Source: Flavobacteriaceae bacterium
Lineage (GTDB): Bacteria > Bacteroidota > Bacteroidia > Flavobacteriales > Flavobacteriaceae
Length of the DNA stretch: 64,000 nt
Assembly: GCA_028284745.1 (NCBI GenBank)
Contig: JANQRC010000064.1
Span: forward strand, 41,495 to 105,494
Direction of reading: 5' to 3'
A program made the translations under genes and the position numbers. The notes under the pieces are model-generated. The model was not told the origin of the DNA. It ran no database searches and was given only the letters and a program-made list of their open reading frames with translations. Of this stretch, positions 25,356 to 37,344 are shown piece after piece (position 1 is the first letter of the stretch; every line of letters starts with the position of its first letter).

Positions 25356-25730
25356 ATGCGGCCATTGTCTATTTTTCTCTTGCCTTTTCTACTCTTATCG
25401 TGCCATCAGCGTGAGCGCAACTGTGCTGATTTCAAGAATGGTACATTTGAGTTTGAGTCTTTTGTAGGTACAGAGTTGGTAACCACCTCTTTTACCCGAA
25501 ACGATACACTGGAGGTGGATCATTACAAGGGAAAGGCTGACAGTGCACGCATACGTTGGATCAACGACTGTGAATTCATCGTGACTAAATTACACCCAAA
25601 GACTCGAAACGAACAGAAGCCTGTACACATGAGGATCATTAGCACCTCAGGCAATACCTACACATTCGAATATTCATTGGTGGGCGACGACAGGAATAAA
25701 AAAAAAGGAACTGTAACTAAGACCGACTAA
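25356..25730 (+). CDS. small lipoprotein of unknown function
   Basis: The product has 124 residues with a short lipoprotein signal (MRPLSIFLLPFLLLSC, lipidated Cys at 16). The mature domain is beta-rich: GTFEFES, a run ending RIRWINDCEFIVTKL, and VHMRIISTSGNTYTFEY. I recall that homologues are sometimes labelled 'DNA topoisomerase IV' in databases, apparently by transfer from the neighbouring parC. Nothing in the sequence supports that. Its stop is directly followed by the terC start (1-nt gap), so the two are co-transcribed. Confidence 0.75.
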   Translation: MRPLSIFLLPFLLLSCHQRERNCADFKNGTFEFESFVGTELVTTSFTRNDTLEVDHYKGKADSARIRWINDCEFIVTKLHPKTRNEQKPVHMRIISTSGNTYTFEYSLVGDDRNKKKGTVTKTD

Positions 25731-25731
25731 C

Positions 25732-26532
25732 ATGCTAGAACAACTACTAACTGCCGAGGCGCTGGGCGCATTGTTCACGCTAACATTTCTGGAAATCGTA
25801 CTGGGTATCGACAACATCATCTTCATTGCCATCGCTGCTGATAAGCTGCCCGAAAAGCAACGCAAGAAAGCTACCAATATCGGGCTCGTTCTAGCCATGG
25901 TGATGCGTATTGCACTGTTATTTGGTATTTCTGCATTGATCGCCATGCAGAAACCATGGTTTAGCATAGAATGGAGCTGGTTTGATGCCCACTTCACCGG
26001 ACAAAGCCTTATCCTGATCGCCGGCGGGTTGTTCTTGCTATACAAAAGTACGAAAGAGATCCATGAAAAAGTAGAAGACCCCGAGCATGACGTGCGCGAA
26101 GTGAAGAAAACTCAAGGTAGCACCATGGGGAATGCCATCTTTCAAATTACCCTGATCAACATCGTATTCTCCTTCGACTCGATATTGACTGCCGTAGGCA
26201 TGACCAATGGTATTGCCGGTGGCCCCGATGTCGCATTGGTGATCATGATCATTGCTGTGGTGCTATCGGTCTTGATTATGTTGGTCTTTGCAAATCCTGT
26301 TTCTGCATTTGTGAGCAGGCACCCGTCCATACAGGTGCTGGGATTGGCGTTCTTGATCCTGATCGGTTTTATGCTGATCGCTGAAGGTGCCCATTTGGCA
26401 CATGCGGTGGTCTTTGACCAATCTATTGGTGCGGTGCCTAAAGGCTATCTGTATTTTGCCATTTCCTTCTCACTTTTTGTAGAATTCCTGAACATGCGCA
26501 TGCGAAAGAAAAATGGCAAGGTGGAAGCATGA
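25732..26532 (+). CDS. TerC-family integral membrane protein
   Basis: The product has 266 residues with about seven membrane helices and the acidic TerC motifs FLEIVLGIDNIIFIAIAA and INIVFSFDSILTAVGMTNG. TerC-family proteins are linked to manganese or other metal-ion efflux and metalation of exported proteins. A short cytoplasmic loop (EKVEDPEHDVREVKKTQG) lies between helices 3 and 4. It overlaps functionally with no neighbour I can identify. It is convergent with parC across a repeat-containing gap. Confidence 0.9.
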   Translation: MLEQLLTAEALGALFTLTFLEIVLGIDNIIFIAIAADKLPEKQRKKATNIGLVLAMVMRIALLFGISALIAMQKPWFSIEWSWFDAHFTGQSLILIAGGLFLLYKSTKEIHEKVEDPEHDVREVKKTQGSTMGNAIFQITLINIVFSFDSILTAVGMTNGIAGGPDVALVIMIIAVVLSVLIMLVFANPVSAFVSRHPSIQVLGLAFLILIGFMLIAEGAHLAHAVVFDQSIGAVPKGYLYFAISFSLFVEFLNMRMRKKNGKVEA

Positions 26533-26569
26533 ACTTACCATTTGAGTAAAACATGCATCGCTTGGAAGC

Positions 26570-26692
26570 GGTGGCCTTGGTCGGAGTCTGAAAAGAGTCT
26601 TTTATCGACACCCTTTTACTTCTCCATCAAGAGAGGAATCCAAACAGAACAAACTGTGCCCTTAAGAGCCAAAGGGGTTAGATTTCAACCGA
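26570..26692 (-). repeat. dispersed intergenic repeat, copy 2 (shorter)
   Basis: Between convergent terC and parC. Blocks shared with 58821-58960 in the same order are GTGG..CTT.GTC, a GAGT-rich middle, ACACCCT, TCAAG.GA, ACTGT.CCCTT and GGTTAGA.TTCAAC. About 16 nt present in the other copies are missing before GGTTAGA. See findings. Confidence 0.55.
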
Positions 26693-26707
26693 TCATTTTG
26701 ATTGTTT

Positions 26708-29333
<2,626 letters not shown>

Positions 29334-29347
<14 letters not shown>

Positions 29348-29819
29348 CAACTTCCTTGTTATGTTCCACAACTTTTGTCAGGGAATTGGCCAAAGCTCTC
29401 CGCTTTGCGCCCCCTAAAAAGGTGATATTGAATTTTACTTTTTTTGTTCTTCCTGAATGCGACCTTACATAAAGGACAAGGCTTTTATAGAGCCCATAGT
29501 TTTTCATGCGAAAGCTTTTTAGCTTCTCTTTCGGAAACTCTGCTCTAGACTCTCTATAGTTAATGAAGTTTGAAAGCATCAGACCACGGCTCACAAAGTT
29601 GAGCACCAAACCATCACTATCATATTCAAAGTATGACAATGTCTTATACGTGTACAACAGGATGGCCAAGAAAAAAGCTACTGGCATCACATACCAAACA
29701 AGATAATCGGCCTCCTCCCTTGTCGCTCCGTAGACGACCACGCAGAAAAGAATTCCTATAAAAAGGAAGAAATAAATTACTGGTGCCCACTTTGCTGAAG
29801 AAGAATTATTGAATTTCAT
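29334..29819 (-). CDS. two-helix membrane protein between parE and parC
   Basis: The product has 161 residues. Two membrane helices (about 13-32 and 42-58) are followed by a soluble region with PH-like character (FEYDSDGLVLNFVSRGLM, SFRMKNYGLYKSLVLYV). I do not recognise a specific family. Its stop overlaps the parC start by 14 nt and it begins 9 nt after parE, so it is co-transcribed with both. That is an odd position for a membrane protein. Confidence 0.7.
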
Positions 29820-29828
29820 AATACCTCT

Positions 29829-31679
29829 TTATTCGACCGCATCGAGTTCGACCTTCAGGTTGTTGATGATGAACTCTTGTCTGTCTGGGGTATTCTTCCC
29901 CATGTAGAATTTCAACAACTCTTCGATGGACATAGCCTTGTCTAGCATCACAGGGTCTAGTCTAATATCGTCACCAATGAAATGCTTGAACTCGTCGGGG
30001 GAGATCTCACCCAGTCCTTTGAATCGAGTGATCTCTGGCCTACCTTTTAGTTTGCCTATGGCAGCTAGCTTCTCTTCTTCGCTGTAGCAATATATAGTTT
30101 CTTTTTTATTTCTAACACGGAACAAAGGCGTCTGTAGAATGTAAAGATGCCCTTCTTTGATCAACTCTGGGAAGAATTGCAAAAAGAAGGTGATCAACAG
30201 CAATCGTATGTGCATGCCATCTACATCGGCATCCGTGGCGATCACGATGTTGTTGTATCGAAGGTCTTCCATAGACTCTTCGATGTTCAACGCAGCTTGC
30301 AGCAAGTTGAATTCTTCGTTCTCATAGACAACTTTCTTGGTCATCCCATATGAGTTCAACGGTTTCCCGCGTAAGCTGAATACCGCTTGTGTATTGACAT
30401 CCCTAGATTTGGTGATCGAGCCACTTGCCGAATCGCCCTCGGTGATAAAGATCGTGGTGTCCAACCTATTGTCTTTCTTCAAGTCTGTAAGGTGTACACG
30501 GCAATCTCTAAGTTTTTTATTGTGTAGGCTAGCTTTTTTGGCACGTTCCCTTGCTAGTTTTCTAATGCCCGAAAGTTCCTTCCGTTCGCGCTCGGCCTGT
30601 AAGATCTTCTTTTGGATCGCTTCGGCAACATCATGGTTCTTATGCAAGAAGTTGTCTAACTGCGTCCCCACAAAGTCGTTGATGTAGGTTCGAACTGTAG
30701 GCAGGCCACCTCCCATGTCTGTAGAACCCAATTTGGTCTTGGTCTGCGATTCGAACACAGGTTCCATTACCTTGATGGAGATCGCACCAATGATCGATTT
30801 CCGAACATCTGAGGCATCGTAATTCTTTCCGAAGTAATCTCTAATGGTCTTTACAACGGCTTCGCGAAAGGCCGCCAAGTGTGTACCGCCCTGCGTGGTA
30901 TTCTGCCCATTGACAAACGAATGGTATTCTTCGCTATACTGTGTTTTGCTATGCGTAAGCGCTATCTCGATATCATCGCCTCGCAGGTGTACGATCGGAT
31001 AGAGCATGTCTTCCGCATTGGTATTGTCTTGCAAAAGGTCTTTCAGGCCATTTTCCGAGAAGTATTTCTCGCCATTGAAAACGATGGTAAGGCCAGGATT
31101 GAGATACACATAGTTCTTCACCATGCGCTCTATGTATTCGTTCCTGTACTTGTACTTTTTGAAGATGCTCTCGTCTGGAATGAAACTTACCTTGGTACCT
31201 CGACGGCGAGAGGTTTCGTTCAGCGATTCTTCGTCTTTGAGCTCGCCCAGCTCGAATTCGGCAGCTCTAGACTTGCCGTCTCGTGTCGACTCAACCCTAA
31301 AATAGGTCGAAAGTGCATTTACTGCCTTGGTGCCCACACCATTCAATCCTACAGATTTCTTGAAGGCACGCGTATCGTACTTTCCACCCGTATTCATCTT
31401 TGAGACCACGTCGACGACCTTGCCCAAGGGAATACCACGACCGTAATCTCGAACAATGACCTTATTGCCTTGGATGGAGATCTCGATCGTCTTGCCAGCA
31501 CCCATCACGAACTCATCGATACAGTTGTCGAGCACTTCCTTGATGAGAATGTAGATCCCATCGTCTGGTGAGGATCCGTCGCCTAGTTTTCCAATATACA
31601 TGCCAGGGCGCATACGGATGTGCTCTTTCCAATCGAGCGACCGTATGTTATCCTCTGTGTATTGGGTGCTTTGCGCCAT
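29829..31679 (-). CDS. parE: DNA topoisomerase IV subunit B ParE
   Basis: ATPase subunit of topoisomerase IV. From the ATG at 31679 ([20 protein letters not shown]) it has 616 residues, short as for ParE rather than GyrB. The GHKL ATP site is visible as [24 protein letters not shown] and [17 protein letters not shown]. The Toprim domain has [13 protein letters not shown] and the metal-binding [17 protein letters not shown] one codon upstream is a less likely start. Confidence 0.94.
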   Translation of the reverse strand: MAQSTQYTEDNIRSLDWKEHIRMRPGMYIGKLGDGSSPDDGIYILIKEVLDNCIDEFVMGAGKTIEISIQGNKVIVRDYGRGIPLGKVVDVVSKMNTGGKYDTRAFKKSVGLNGVGTKAVNALSTYFRVESTRDGKSRAAEFELGELKDEESLNETSRRRGTKVSFIPDESIFKKYKYRNEYIERMVKNYVYLNPGLTIVFNGEKYFSENGLKDLLQDNTNAEDMLYPIVHLRGDDIEIALTHSKTQYSEEYHSFVNGQNTTQGGTHLAAFREAVVKTIRDYFGKNYDASDVRKSIIGAISIKVMEPVFESQTKTKLGSTDMGGGLPTVRTYINDFVGTQLDNFLHKNHDVAEAIQKKILQAERERKELSGIRKLARERAKKASLHNKKLRDCRVHLTDLKKDNRLDTTIFITEGDSASGSITKSRDVNTQAVFSLRGKPLNSYGMTKKVVYENEEFNLLQAALNIEESMEDLRYNNIVIATDADVDGMHIRLLLITFFLQFFPELIKEGHLYILQTPLFRVRNKKETIYCYSEEEKLAAIGKLKGRPEITRFKGLGEISPDEFKHFIGDDIRLDPVMLDKAMSIEELLKFYMGKNTPDRQEFIINNLKVELDAVE

Positions 31680-31805
31680 CAAGTGGGGTTTTGTGGATAG
31701 GCTGCTAATATAGCATTTCAGGCGAAAAAATAAAATAAAGGGTCGTCAAAGTAATCAACAAGGTTGTCAAATATAGATGCTGTGGCACAACTGAAAAAGT
31801 CGTGA

Positions 31806-32705
31806 TCACGAGGCCTTCTTATTCTTCTCCATCGAAATGATAAGAATTCCTACGATCACGATTCCGGTAGCAGCCAACTGCAACCCTGTCAAACGCTCGT
31901 CTAGAAAGGCGTTTGCAAGGACTATCGTAGAGATCGGCCCCAATCCCGCAAGGATGGCAAAATTGCTCGCAGTGATCTTACCAATGGCATATGAGACCAG
32001 ATATGAAGGTATCACCGTGGCGACCAACGCCATGGCCAAACCCAACCCATATACATTTGGATGGTAACCAAGAAGCGATACAGGATTGGAGATGGCATAG
32101 TGTATCAATACGCAAACACAAGAAACGATCATAGCATATGAGGTGAATCTCAAAACCCCGTATCTCGGAATCAGCCAATCGCTTCCTACCAAGTATGAAG
32201 CATAGGTGATCGCACTGAGCAGGACAAAGCCTGCCCCAATGACCGTACGATCGCCTTCGACAGAGAGATCACCCCAAAATGCGACCAACACGCCAATGTA
32301 GGTAAGTATCACTGCGACGATCTGTTTGTTGGTTATGGTACGCTTTAGGAACACTACAGAGAGTAACAGCACAATGGTCGGATATGTGAACAAGATCACA
32401 CGCTCTATACTTGCCTTTATGTACTGAAGTCCCACAAAATCAAAATAACTTGCTAAATAATAACCAATAACCCCGAAGAACACGAGCCAAAGATTGTCCT
32501 TAGCAGTAGGCTTGTGTCGGGAGTCTCTCTTCAAGAAGAAAAGTACACCGATATAGAATGGCAATGCGAAGAGCATCCTAAAGACTAGCAGGTTCACTGG
32601 GCTAACTCCATACTGATAAGCCAGCTTTACCATGACTGCCTTTGAAGAGAACATGACAATACCAAGGATGCCGACAAGTGCTGGGAATAGCTTGGTGCTT
32701 CTCAT
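31806..32705 (-). CDS. EamA-type DMT-family transporter
   Basis: The product has 299 residues and about ten membrane helices in two EamA repeats (about 8-140 and 150-290). The second repeat ends in ERLTGLQLAATGIVIVGILI, typical of the family. DMT proteins export or import metabolites such as amino acids or nucleotides; the substrate cannot be inferred. It stands between parE and ychF on the same strand, with gaps of 126 and 127 nt. The upstream gap carries the ychF terminator. Confidence 0.88.
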   Translation of the reverse strand: MRSTKLFPALVGILGIVMFSSKAVMVKLAYQYGVSPVNLLVFRMLFALPFYIGVLFFLKRDSRHKPTAKDNLWLVFFGVIGYYLASYFDFVGLQYIKASIERVILFTYPTIVLLLSVVFLKRTITNKQIVAVILTYIGVLVAFWGDLSVEGDRTVIGAGFVLLSAITYASYLVGSDWLIPRYGVLRFTSYAMIVSCVCVLIHYAISNPVSLLGYHPNVYGLGLAMALVATVIPSYLVSYAIGKITASNFAILAGLGPISTIVLANAFLDERLTGLQLAATGIVIVGILIISMEKNKKAS

Positions 32706-32771
32706 CTAGCAAACATAGGTGGCTTCTAGGTCACATCCTTATGAATGAATACTTGCTTTACTAAGCCCAAG

Positions 32772-32812
32772 AAAGAAAAAAAGCAACTAACCAGCAGTTT
32801 GTCAGTTAGTTG
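32772..32812 (-). terminator. rho-independent terminator after ychF
   Basis: An 8-bp stem CAACTAAC / GTTAGTTG with a 13-nt loop is followed on the minus strand by CTTTTTTTCTTTC. Confidence 0.88.
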
Positions 32813-32832
32813 AGACCCTATGCAAAAGCATG

Positions 32833-33924
32833 TTAAACGTTAAAGCGGAAATGCATCACGTCACCATCCTTGACGATGTATTCTTTACCTTCGACACGCA
32901 TCTTACCTGCTTCTTTCACTTTAACCTCCGTACCATAATTCACATAGTCATCATAGGCGATCACTTCGGCACGGATAAACCCCTTCTCGAAGTCGGTATG
33001 GATCACGCCCGCTGCTTGTGGAGCCGTGGCACCCACATCAACTGTCCAGGCACGAACTTCCTTTTCCCCGGCCGTAAAGTACGTTTGCAAGCTTAGTAGT
33101 TTGTATGCGGCACGTATTAGACGAGAGACACCAGCTTCCTCTAAACCAAGGTCATCCAGGAACAATTGACGCTCTTCGTAGTCTTCTAGTTCAGCGATAT
33201 CGGCTTCGGTGGCCACGGCCAACACGATGATCTCTGCATTCTCGCCCTTCACAGCTTCTTTCACAGTATCGACATAGGCATTGCCAGTACTTGCCGAGGC
33301 TTCATCTACGTTGCATACATATAGAATTGGCTTGGCGGTAAGCAATTGAAAGCCTTTGATAAGTTCTTCTTCATCTTCTGTGACCTCGACGGCCCTTGCC
33401 GAGATACCGCTCTCTAATGCAGCTTTAAACTTATTCAGCGTCTCTTGCTCTTTCTTCGCATCCTTGTCGCCTGTCTTTACTGTACGATTCACCTTTTCCA
33501 ATCGCTTTTCAACTGTTTCCAGGTCTTTCAGTTGAAGTTCGATATCGATGGTCTCCTTGTCACGGATCGGGTCTACACTTCCATCAACGTGTACGATATT
33601 GTCATTGTCGAAGCAACGCAACACATGGATGATCGCATGGCACTCGCGAATGTTCGCCAAGAACTGATTACCCAACCCTTCACCTTTGCTGGCACCTCTT
33701 ACGAGACCTGCGATGTCAACGATCTCTACAGTAGCAGGGACCACTTTCTCTGGATTCACCAAAGCCTCCAATTTTTCTAACCGTAGGTCAGGTATGTTCA
33801 CCACGCCCAAATTGGGCTCTATGGTACAGAACGGAAAGTTGGCACTTTGTGCCTTGGCATTGGACAAGCAATTGAACAAGGTCGATTTTCCTACGTTGGG
33901 CAATCCTACGATTCCGGCTTTCAT
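32833..33924 (-). CDS. ychF: redox-responsive ATPase YchF/OLA1
   Basis: A P-loop ATPase of the Obg-related family. The 363-residue product has Walker A GLPNVGKSTLFNCLSNA, the G3-like DIAGLVRGASKGEGLGNQFL, and NVDE in place of NKxD, which fits the family's ATP preference. The TGS domain occupies the C terminus (about 280-363), ending DGDVMHFRFNV. It binds ribosomes in other bacteria. Transcribed alone, ending at a strong terminator. Confidence 0.96.
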   Translation of the reverse strand: MKAGIVGLPNVGKSTLFNCLSNAKAQSANFPFCTIEPNLGVVNIPDLRLEKLEALVNPEKVVPATVEIVDIAGLVRGASKGEGLGNQFLANIRECHAIIHVLRCFDNDNIVHVDGSVDPIRDKETIDIELQLKDLETVEKRLEKVNRTVKTGDKDAKKEQETLNKFKAALESGISARAVEVTEDEEELIKGFQLLTAKPILYVCNVDEASASTGNAYVDTVKEAVKGENAEIIVLAVATEADIAELEDYEERQLFLDDLGLEEAGVSRLIRAAYKLLSLQTYFTAGEKEVRAWTVDVGATAPQAAGVIHTDFEKGFIRAEVIAYDDYVNYGTEVKVKEAGKMRVEGKEYIVKDGDVMHFRFNV

Positions 33925-34032
33925 TCGGTTCTTATTTTGTTGTTCTTTTGTTAAAGTAAACGGAGGCGCAAAACTAACTAATTATCATTGTAACAGAAAC
34001 AGATTTTATTCGTCTTCTGAAAAAACAGTATC

Positions 34033-35511
34033 ATGCGAACCATCCATGCGCTCCTTTTCCTTTGTAGTTCTTCTTTTCTAAGTGCACAACGGGTAGACAT
34101 TCTAATACAAGACCAGTCTAGCAAGGAGCCCATTCCGTATGCTACCGTTCAATTTAAAAAAGGCAAAGGGGTCATCACTAACGAAGAAGGGTATTTTTCT
34201 TTCAACCCATCGATCGTCACAGTAGATTCCATCAAGATCTCTTGTATGGGCTATGTACAGCGAACCTTGCCCGTCAAAGCCTTTAGCACGACCAAGGCAA
34301 CAGTATACTTGCAACGAAATACCATTGCCCTGAATGATGTGAGTGTCTATGCTAGCGCTCCGAATATCGATGCTATCATGGCACGTGTCCGGAGAAACAT
34401 TTTCATCAATTACAAGGAGCAACCTATAAGGCAAAAGATCTTTCACAGGGTCTCGAGCGATGTTGACTTTGAAGAACTTTTAGGGACCATAGAGCGTTCT
34501 ACACTGATCGACAAGCAACAATTGGCCGAAGCCAATGCAGCGTTAGAAGTATTCTCGAAACAATTCACTTCTGAGTCCATAAGACATTATACCGAGTTCT
34601 TGGCAGAGAGGTCTTGGTCTGATAGCAGCAAGGTGAAGATGACCAAAGCCACCTACCTATTTGATGCTAGCAAGATCATAGATGCCGACGAGCTTCAGAA
34701 GAAAGGGCAAGAGATCATCTTGAAGCATTTGGACAGCAGCAAGACCTACAAAGTGAAGACAGGACTTTTCAAAATAGAAGATTCCTTGAAGCTAGATATA
34801 GAAGACCTTCAGGAAAAGGAGGAGGACAAGGACAACTGGGATGTCTCTTATTTTAGAGGAACCATGAATGGTGTTCTGAAAAACTTTCAATTCAAAAGTG
34901 ATTCGTTCCTAGATAAGCTCATCAATCCCAAATATTACGAATATAAGCTCGAAGACGAGCTGGCCTCCTTCAATGGAAAGACCTTGTTTGTCGTTCGTTT
35001 TCAGCCTAGAAAGCGAAGAGCCAAGTATTCAGGCAAACTCTATATCAACGACGAAGACTATGCCATCGTAAGAGCAGATTATACATATGCTGAAGGCAGG
35101 CAAGGAAAAAAGGTAAACCTGAAATTCTTGCTCGGAATCCGCTATCATGAGACCTTACATCGCGGCACACTCTTCTTCCAAAGGGATGAAAAGCTGAAAG
35201 CCTATATCCCATACTACGCCAAGCGTGAGACTGGGAAATATGTATATGTAAAGCGTCCTTTCAAGTTTATCGAGAACACCGCAGAAAAGAACAAGCTGAA
35301 ATGTGAGTTCCTTATGGAGCTGAGCATCTCAGAAAAGGATGAAATGATGGTCTTGGAGAGTAATGTGCTCGATATACCTGCCTTTAGGGCGTTTGAAGAG
35401 CAGGATAAGTTCAAAGTAGAGAGCCTTCAACGCTACGACCCGAAGATCTGGCAAGAATATCAGGTGCTTTCCCCTGTCGATGACATGAAGACCTTCGGCT
35501 TGGATAATTAG
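34033..35511 (+). CDS. secreted carboxypeptidase-regulatory-like domain protein
   Basis: The product has 492 residues. A signal peptide (about 1-18, ending LSAQ) is followed by a CarboxypepD_reg-like beta domain (about 20-105: SKEPIPYATVQFKKGKG, SCMGYVQRTLPV) that occurs at the start of many Bacteroidota surface proteins. The rest is a large beta-rich region (FRGTMNGVLKNFQFKSD, IRADYTYAEGRQGKKVNLKF) without a TonB-receptor barrel terminus. It is likely periplasmic or outer-membrane associated. Its TAG overlaps by 2 nt the TAA of the convergent 42-residue gene. Confidence 0.78.
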   Translation: MRTIHALLFLCSSSFLSAQRVDILIQDQSSKEPIPYATVQFKKGKGVITNEEGYFSFNPSIVTVDSIKISCMGYVQRTLPVKAFSTTKATVYLQRNTIALNDVSVYASAPNIDAIMARVRRNIFINYKEQPIRQKIFHRVSSDVDFEELLGTIERSTLIDKQQLAEANAALEVFSKQFTSESIRHYTEFLAERSWSDSSKVKMTKATYLFDASKIIDADELQKKGQEIILKHLDSSKTYKVKTGLFKIEDSLKLDIEDLQEKEEDKDNWDVSYFRGTMNGVLKNFQFKSDSFLDKLINPKYYEYKLEDELASFNGKTLFVVRFQPRKRRAKYSGKLYINDEDYAIVRADYTYAEGRQGKKVNLKFLLGIRYHETLHRGTLFFQRDEKLKAYIPYYAKRETGKYVYVKRPFKFIENTAEKNKLKCEFLMELSISEKDEMMVLESNVLDIPAFRAFEEQDKFKVESLQRYDPKIWQEYQVLSPVDDMKTFGLDN

Positions 35512-35636
35512 CGGCCTGTCAAGATGCTATAGATAAAGATCCCCATGATGGTCATAATGGCCAAAATGGCCAGCGCAGACAATATGCATCCTAGCTTCAT
35601 CCAAAAACCAAAATATTCTTCGTTCTTTTTACTCAT
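35508..35636 (-). CDS. small single-pass membrane protein, 42 aa
   Basis: The minus strand encodes 42 residues starting MSKKNEEYFGFWMKLGCIL. A hydrophobic helix runs through SALAILAIMTIMGIFIYSIL and the protein ends TGR. It starts 9 nt after the ferredoxin terminator hairpin and ends overlapping the convergent gene's stop. Charge distribution (cytoplasmic KK, aromatic belt, helix) is that of a genuine small membrane protein. I recall similar short frames near ferredoxin in Flavobacteriia. Function is unknown. Confidence 0.65.
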   Translation of the reverse strand: MSKKNEEYFGFWMKLGCILSALAILAIMTIMGIFIYSILTGR

Positions 35637-35644
35637 GCAAAGAG

Positions 35645-35662
35645 AGCCAGCATTTGCTGGCT
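35645..35662 (-). terminator. hairpin after ferredoxin gene
   Basis: A perfect 8-bp stem AGCCAGCA / TGCTGGCT with a 2-nt stem-joining AA lies 22 nt after the ferredoxin stop; the tail CTCTCTTT is only weakly T-rich, so it may be a leaky terminator before the small membrane-protein gene. Confidence 0.6.
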
Positions 35663-35683
35663 TATCGCTCTTCTTGTTCAAAC

Positions 35684-36034
35684 CTATTCAGGATGCATAA
35701 AACGTTGCTTGCCAAGAAGCACCTCCTCGGTCTCAACGTTGTCTTCATCGGGCACACAACAATCTACTGGGCAAACGGCCGCACACTGTGGTTCCTCATG
35801 AAAGCCCTTACACTCTGTACATTTGTCGGGAACGATGTAATAGATCTCATCGGAGACAGGGATCTGAGCCTCATCAGCATTCACGGCCTTGCCATCGGGA
35901 AGCACGACATCACCTGCAAGCGAAGTGCCATCGCCATAGCGCCAATCGTCGGCACCTTCGTAAATGGCCGTGTTAGGGCATTCCGGTTCGCAAGCCCCAC
36001 AATTGATACATTCGTCTGTTATTATAATTGCCAT
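35684..36034 (-). CDS. 4Fe-4S dicluster ferredoxin
   Basis: From the ATG at 36034 ([20 protein letters not shown]) the protein has 116 residues. The first cluster motif is [12 protein letters not shown], the second [22 protein letters not shown], written here in parts: C-x2-C, then C-x3-C. An insert of about 50 residues separates them. It is a small cytoplasmic electron carrier. An upstream in-frame start at 36097 would overlap both divergent promoters and is rejected. It is divergent from the acyl-CoA reductase gene, 69 nt apart. Confidence 0.93.
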   Translation of the reverse strand: MAIIITDECINCGACEPECPNTAIYEGADDWRYGDGTSLAGDVVLPDGKAVNADEAQIPVSDEIYYIVPDKCTECKGFHEEPQCAAVCPVDCCVPDEDNVETEEVLLGKQRFMHPE

Positions 36035-36056
36035 ATCTTTTCTTTTTCGGTTTGCG

Positions 36057-36074
36057 TACTTTTGTGCAAAAATA
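36057..36074. promoter_or_regulatory. overlapping divergent -7 boxes (ferredoxin and acyl-CoA reductase)
   Basis: TACTTTTG on the plus strand (36057-36064) and TATTTTTG on the minus strand (36067-36074) both match TAnnTTTG and are only 2 nt apart. They face outwards toward the acyl-CoA reductase (ATG 36104) and ferredoxin (ATG 36034). Confidence 0.55.
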
Positions 36075-36103
36075 ACGCCAAACCATTCGTTATACAAGTT
36101 TTG

Positions 36104-37168
36104 ATGAACACACTGCAGGAAAGAATCGTTGCATTTGTAAGACTAGGTGAGTTCTTAAGCCAGTTTACAAGGTCCGGAATATTCAAAAAAGAAGGAGTTG
36201 AAGGCAACGACCTTTTCTTCGAAGATTTCAAGCAACAGTTGAAGTTTGCGCAACAGGACAACGGCTGGTTTACTCAAGATAATCTGTTGCATGCCTGCGA
36301 AAGCTGGGCAGAAGCCCTCAATCAAGAAAATCTAAGCAAATGGCTGCGCCCCTATCCTGCCAAAGAAGGACCACCCAGAACTGTGGCCATCGTTATGGCG
36401 GGCAATATCCCTATGGTCGGTTTTCATGACCTTCTGTCCGTGCTGATCACCGGCAACGATGTCTTGGCCAAGCTTTCTTCTAATGACAAGCGATTGCTTC
36501 CTTTTGTGGCAAAGTACTTAGGGCATATCTCACCTTCTTTCAAAGGGAAAATTCGCTTCACCGAATCAAAACTTACTGATCTTGAATTGGTCATTGCTAC
36601 CGGAAGCAATAATACCGCTAGGTATTTTGAATATTACTTCGGGAAAGTGCCCAGCATCATCAGACGTAATCGCAATTCTGTCGCTGTCTTAGAAGGAACC
36701 GAGTCAAAAGCACAGCTAGAGGCGCTTGGCGAGGATGTGTTCCGTTATTTTGGTCTTGGCTGTAGAAGTGTCTCAAAAGTATTTGTTCCGAGAGGTTATG
36801 ATCTCGACCAGCTATTTGGTGGGATGTACCTGCAACGGCACGTGATCGACCAGACGAAATATGCCAACAATTACGATTACAACAAGGCCGTGTATTTGAT
36901 GAGTCAATACGATTTCTTGGACAACGGTTTTCTCATGCTGAAAGAGGACACAGGATACGCCTCTCCGATCGGAACGCTCTTCTACGAATATTATGAAAAC
37001 TCTGCCCTACTTGAAAAGAAGCTGGCCGAAGACGCAGAGAGGCTTCAATGCGTAGTGGCCAATAAGTTTGGCCATAACGCGATTTCTTTCGGAAAAACAC
37101 AGCGACCATCGCTATGGGACTATGCCGACGGTGTTGATACTGTTGAGTTCCTGTTAAAAAACTCCTAG
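36104..37168 (+). CDS. LuxC-like acyl-CoA reductase
   Basis: From the ATG at 36104 ([18 protein letters not shown]) it has 354 residues. It resembles the acyl-CoA/fatty-acid reductase family: [36 protein letters not shown], and the candidate nucleophilic Cys in [15 protein letters not shown]. The reduction of an acyl-CoA to aldehyde is inferred from the family; the physiological substrate is unknown. The N-terminal extension that would start at 35654 is antisense to ferredoxin and is not credible. serC follows behind a leader element. Confidence 0.82.
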   Translation: MNTLQERIVAFVRLGEFLSQFTRSGIFKKEGVEGNDLFFEDFKQQLKFAQQDNGWFTQDNLLHACESWAEALNQENLSKWLRPYPAKEGPPRTVAIVMAGNIPMVGFHDLLSVLITGNDVLAKLSSNDKRLLPFVAKYLGHISPSFKGKIRFTESKLTDLELVIATGSNNTARYFEYYFGKVPSIIRRNRNSVAVLEGTESKAQLEALGEDVFRYFGLGCRSVSKVFVPRGYDLDQLFGGMYLQRHVIDQTKYANNYDYNKAVYLMSQYDFLDNGFLMLKEDTGYASPIGTLFYEYYENSALLEKKLAEDAERLQCVVANKFGHNAISFGKTQRPSLWDYADGVDTVEFLLKNS

Positions 37169-37251
37169 AATTATTATCATTTTCATAACAGTATATCTAG
37201 CAGAATTCCCCAATTTTGCAACTTGAATTATTAGATTCACAACAAAACCAC

Positions 37252-37305
37252 ATGGAACGAGCGTTAGCAAATTTTAAAGATATCCTTGAAGAAGGAACTA
37301 CTTGA
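37252..37305 (+). CDS. putative leader peptide of serC, copy A (17 aa)
   Basis: The frame encodes MERALANFKDILEEGTT. Its first nine codons match those of the frame at 53268-53342 with residues M-[E/K]-R-A-L-[A/K]-N-F-K; three of the codon differences (Ala, Asn, Lys) are synonymous, which suggests selection on the peptide. A hairpin also shared by the two loci follows 12 nt after the stop. There are no serine codons, so classical serine attenuation is unlikely. Confidence 0.5.
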   Translation: MERALANFKDILEEGTT

Positions 37306-37317
37306 AATTTTTGATGG

Positions 37318-37344
37318 GAGAACGTAGTGGTCGCACACGTTCTC
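37318..37344 (+). promoter_or_regulatory. conserved leader hairpin upstream of serC, copy A
   Basis: Stem GAGAACGT / ACGTTCTC (8 bp, perfect) continues through a bulged A into GTG / CAC with a GTCG loop. The matching element at 53333-53359 keeps the outer stem with an A-U to G-U change, and the shared tail is CAATT. The hairpin lies 23 nt before the serC ATG. It may be a terminator/attenuator or a protein-binding site; the tail has only four T. Confidence 0.55.

Noticed and set aside
30879..31403. 174-residue frame antisense to parE
   Set aside because: It is fully contained in a well-supported gene and shows no family resemblance.
35654..36103. N-terminal extension of the LuxC-like acyl-CoA reductase
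   Set aside because: It is antisense to the ferredoxin gene over most of its length and crosses both divergent promoters; the homologous part begins at 36104.
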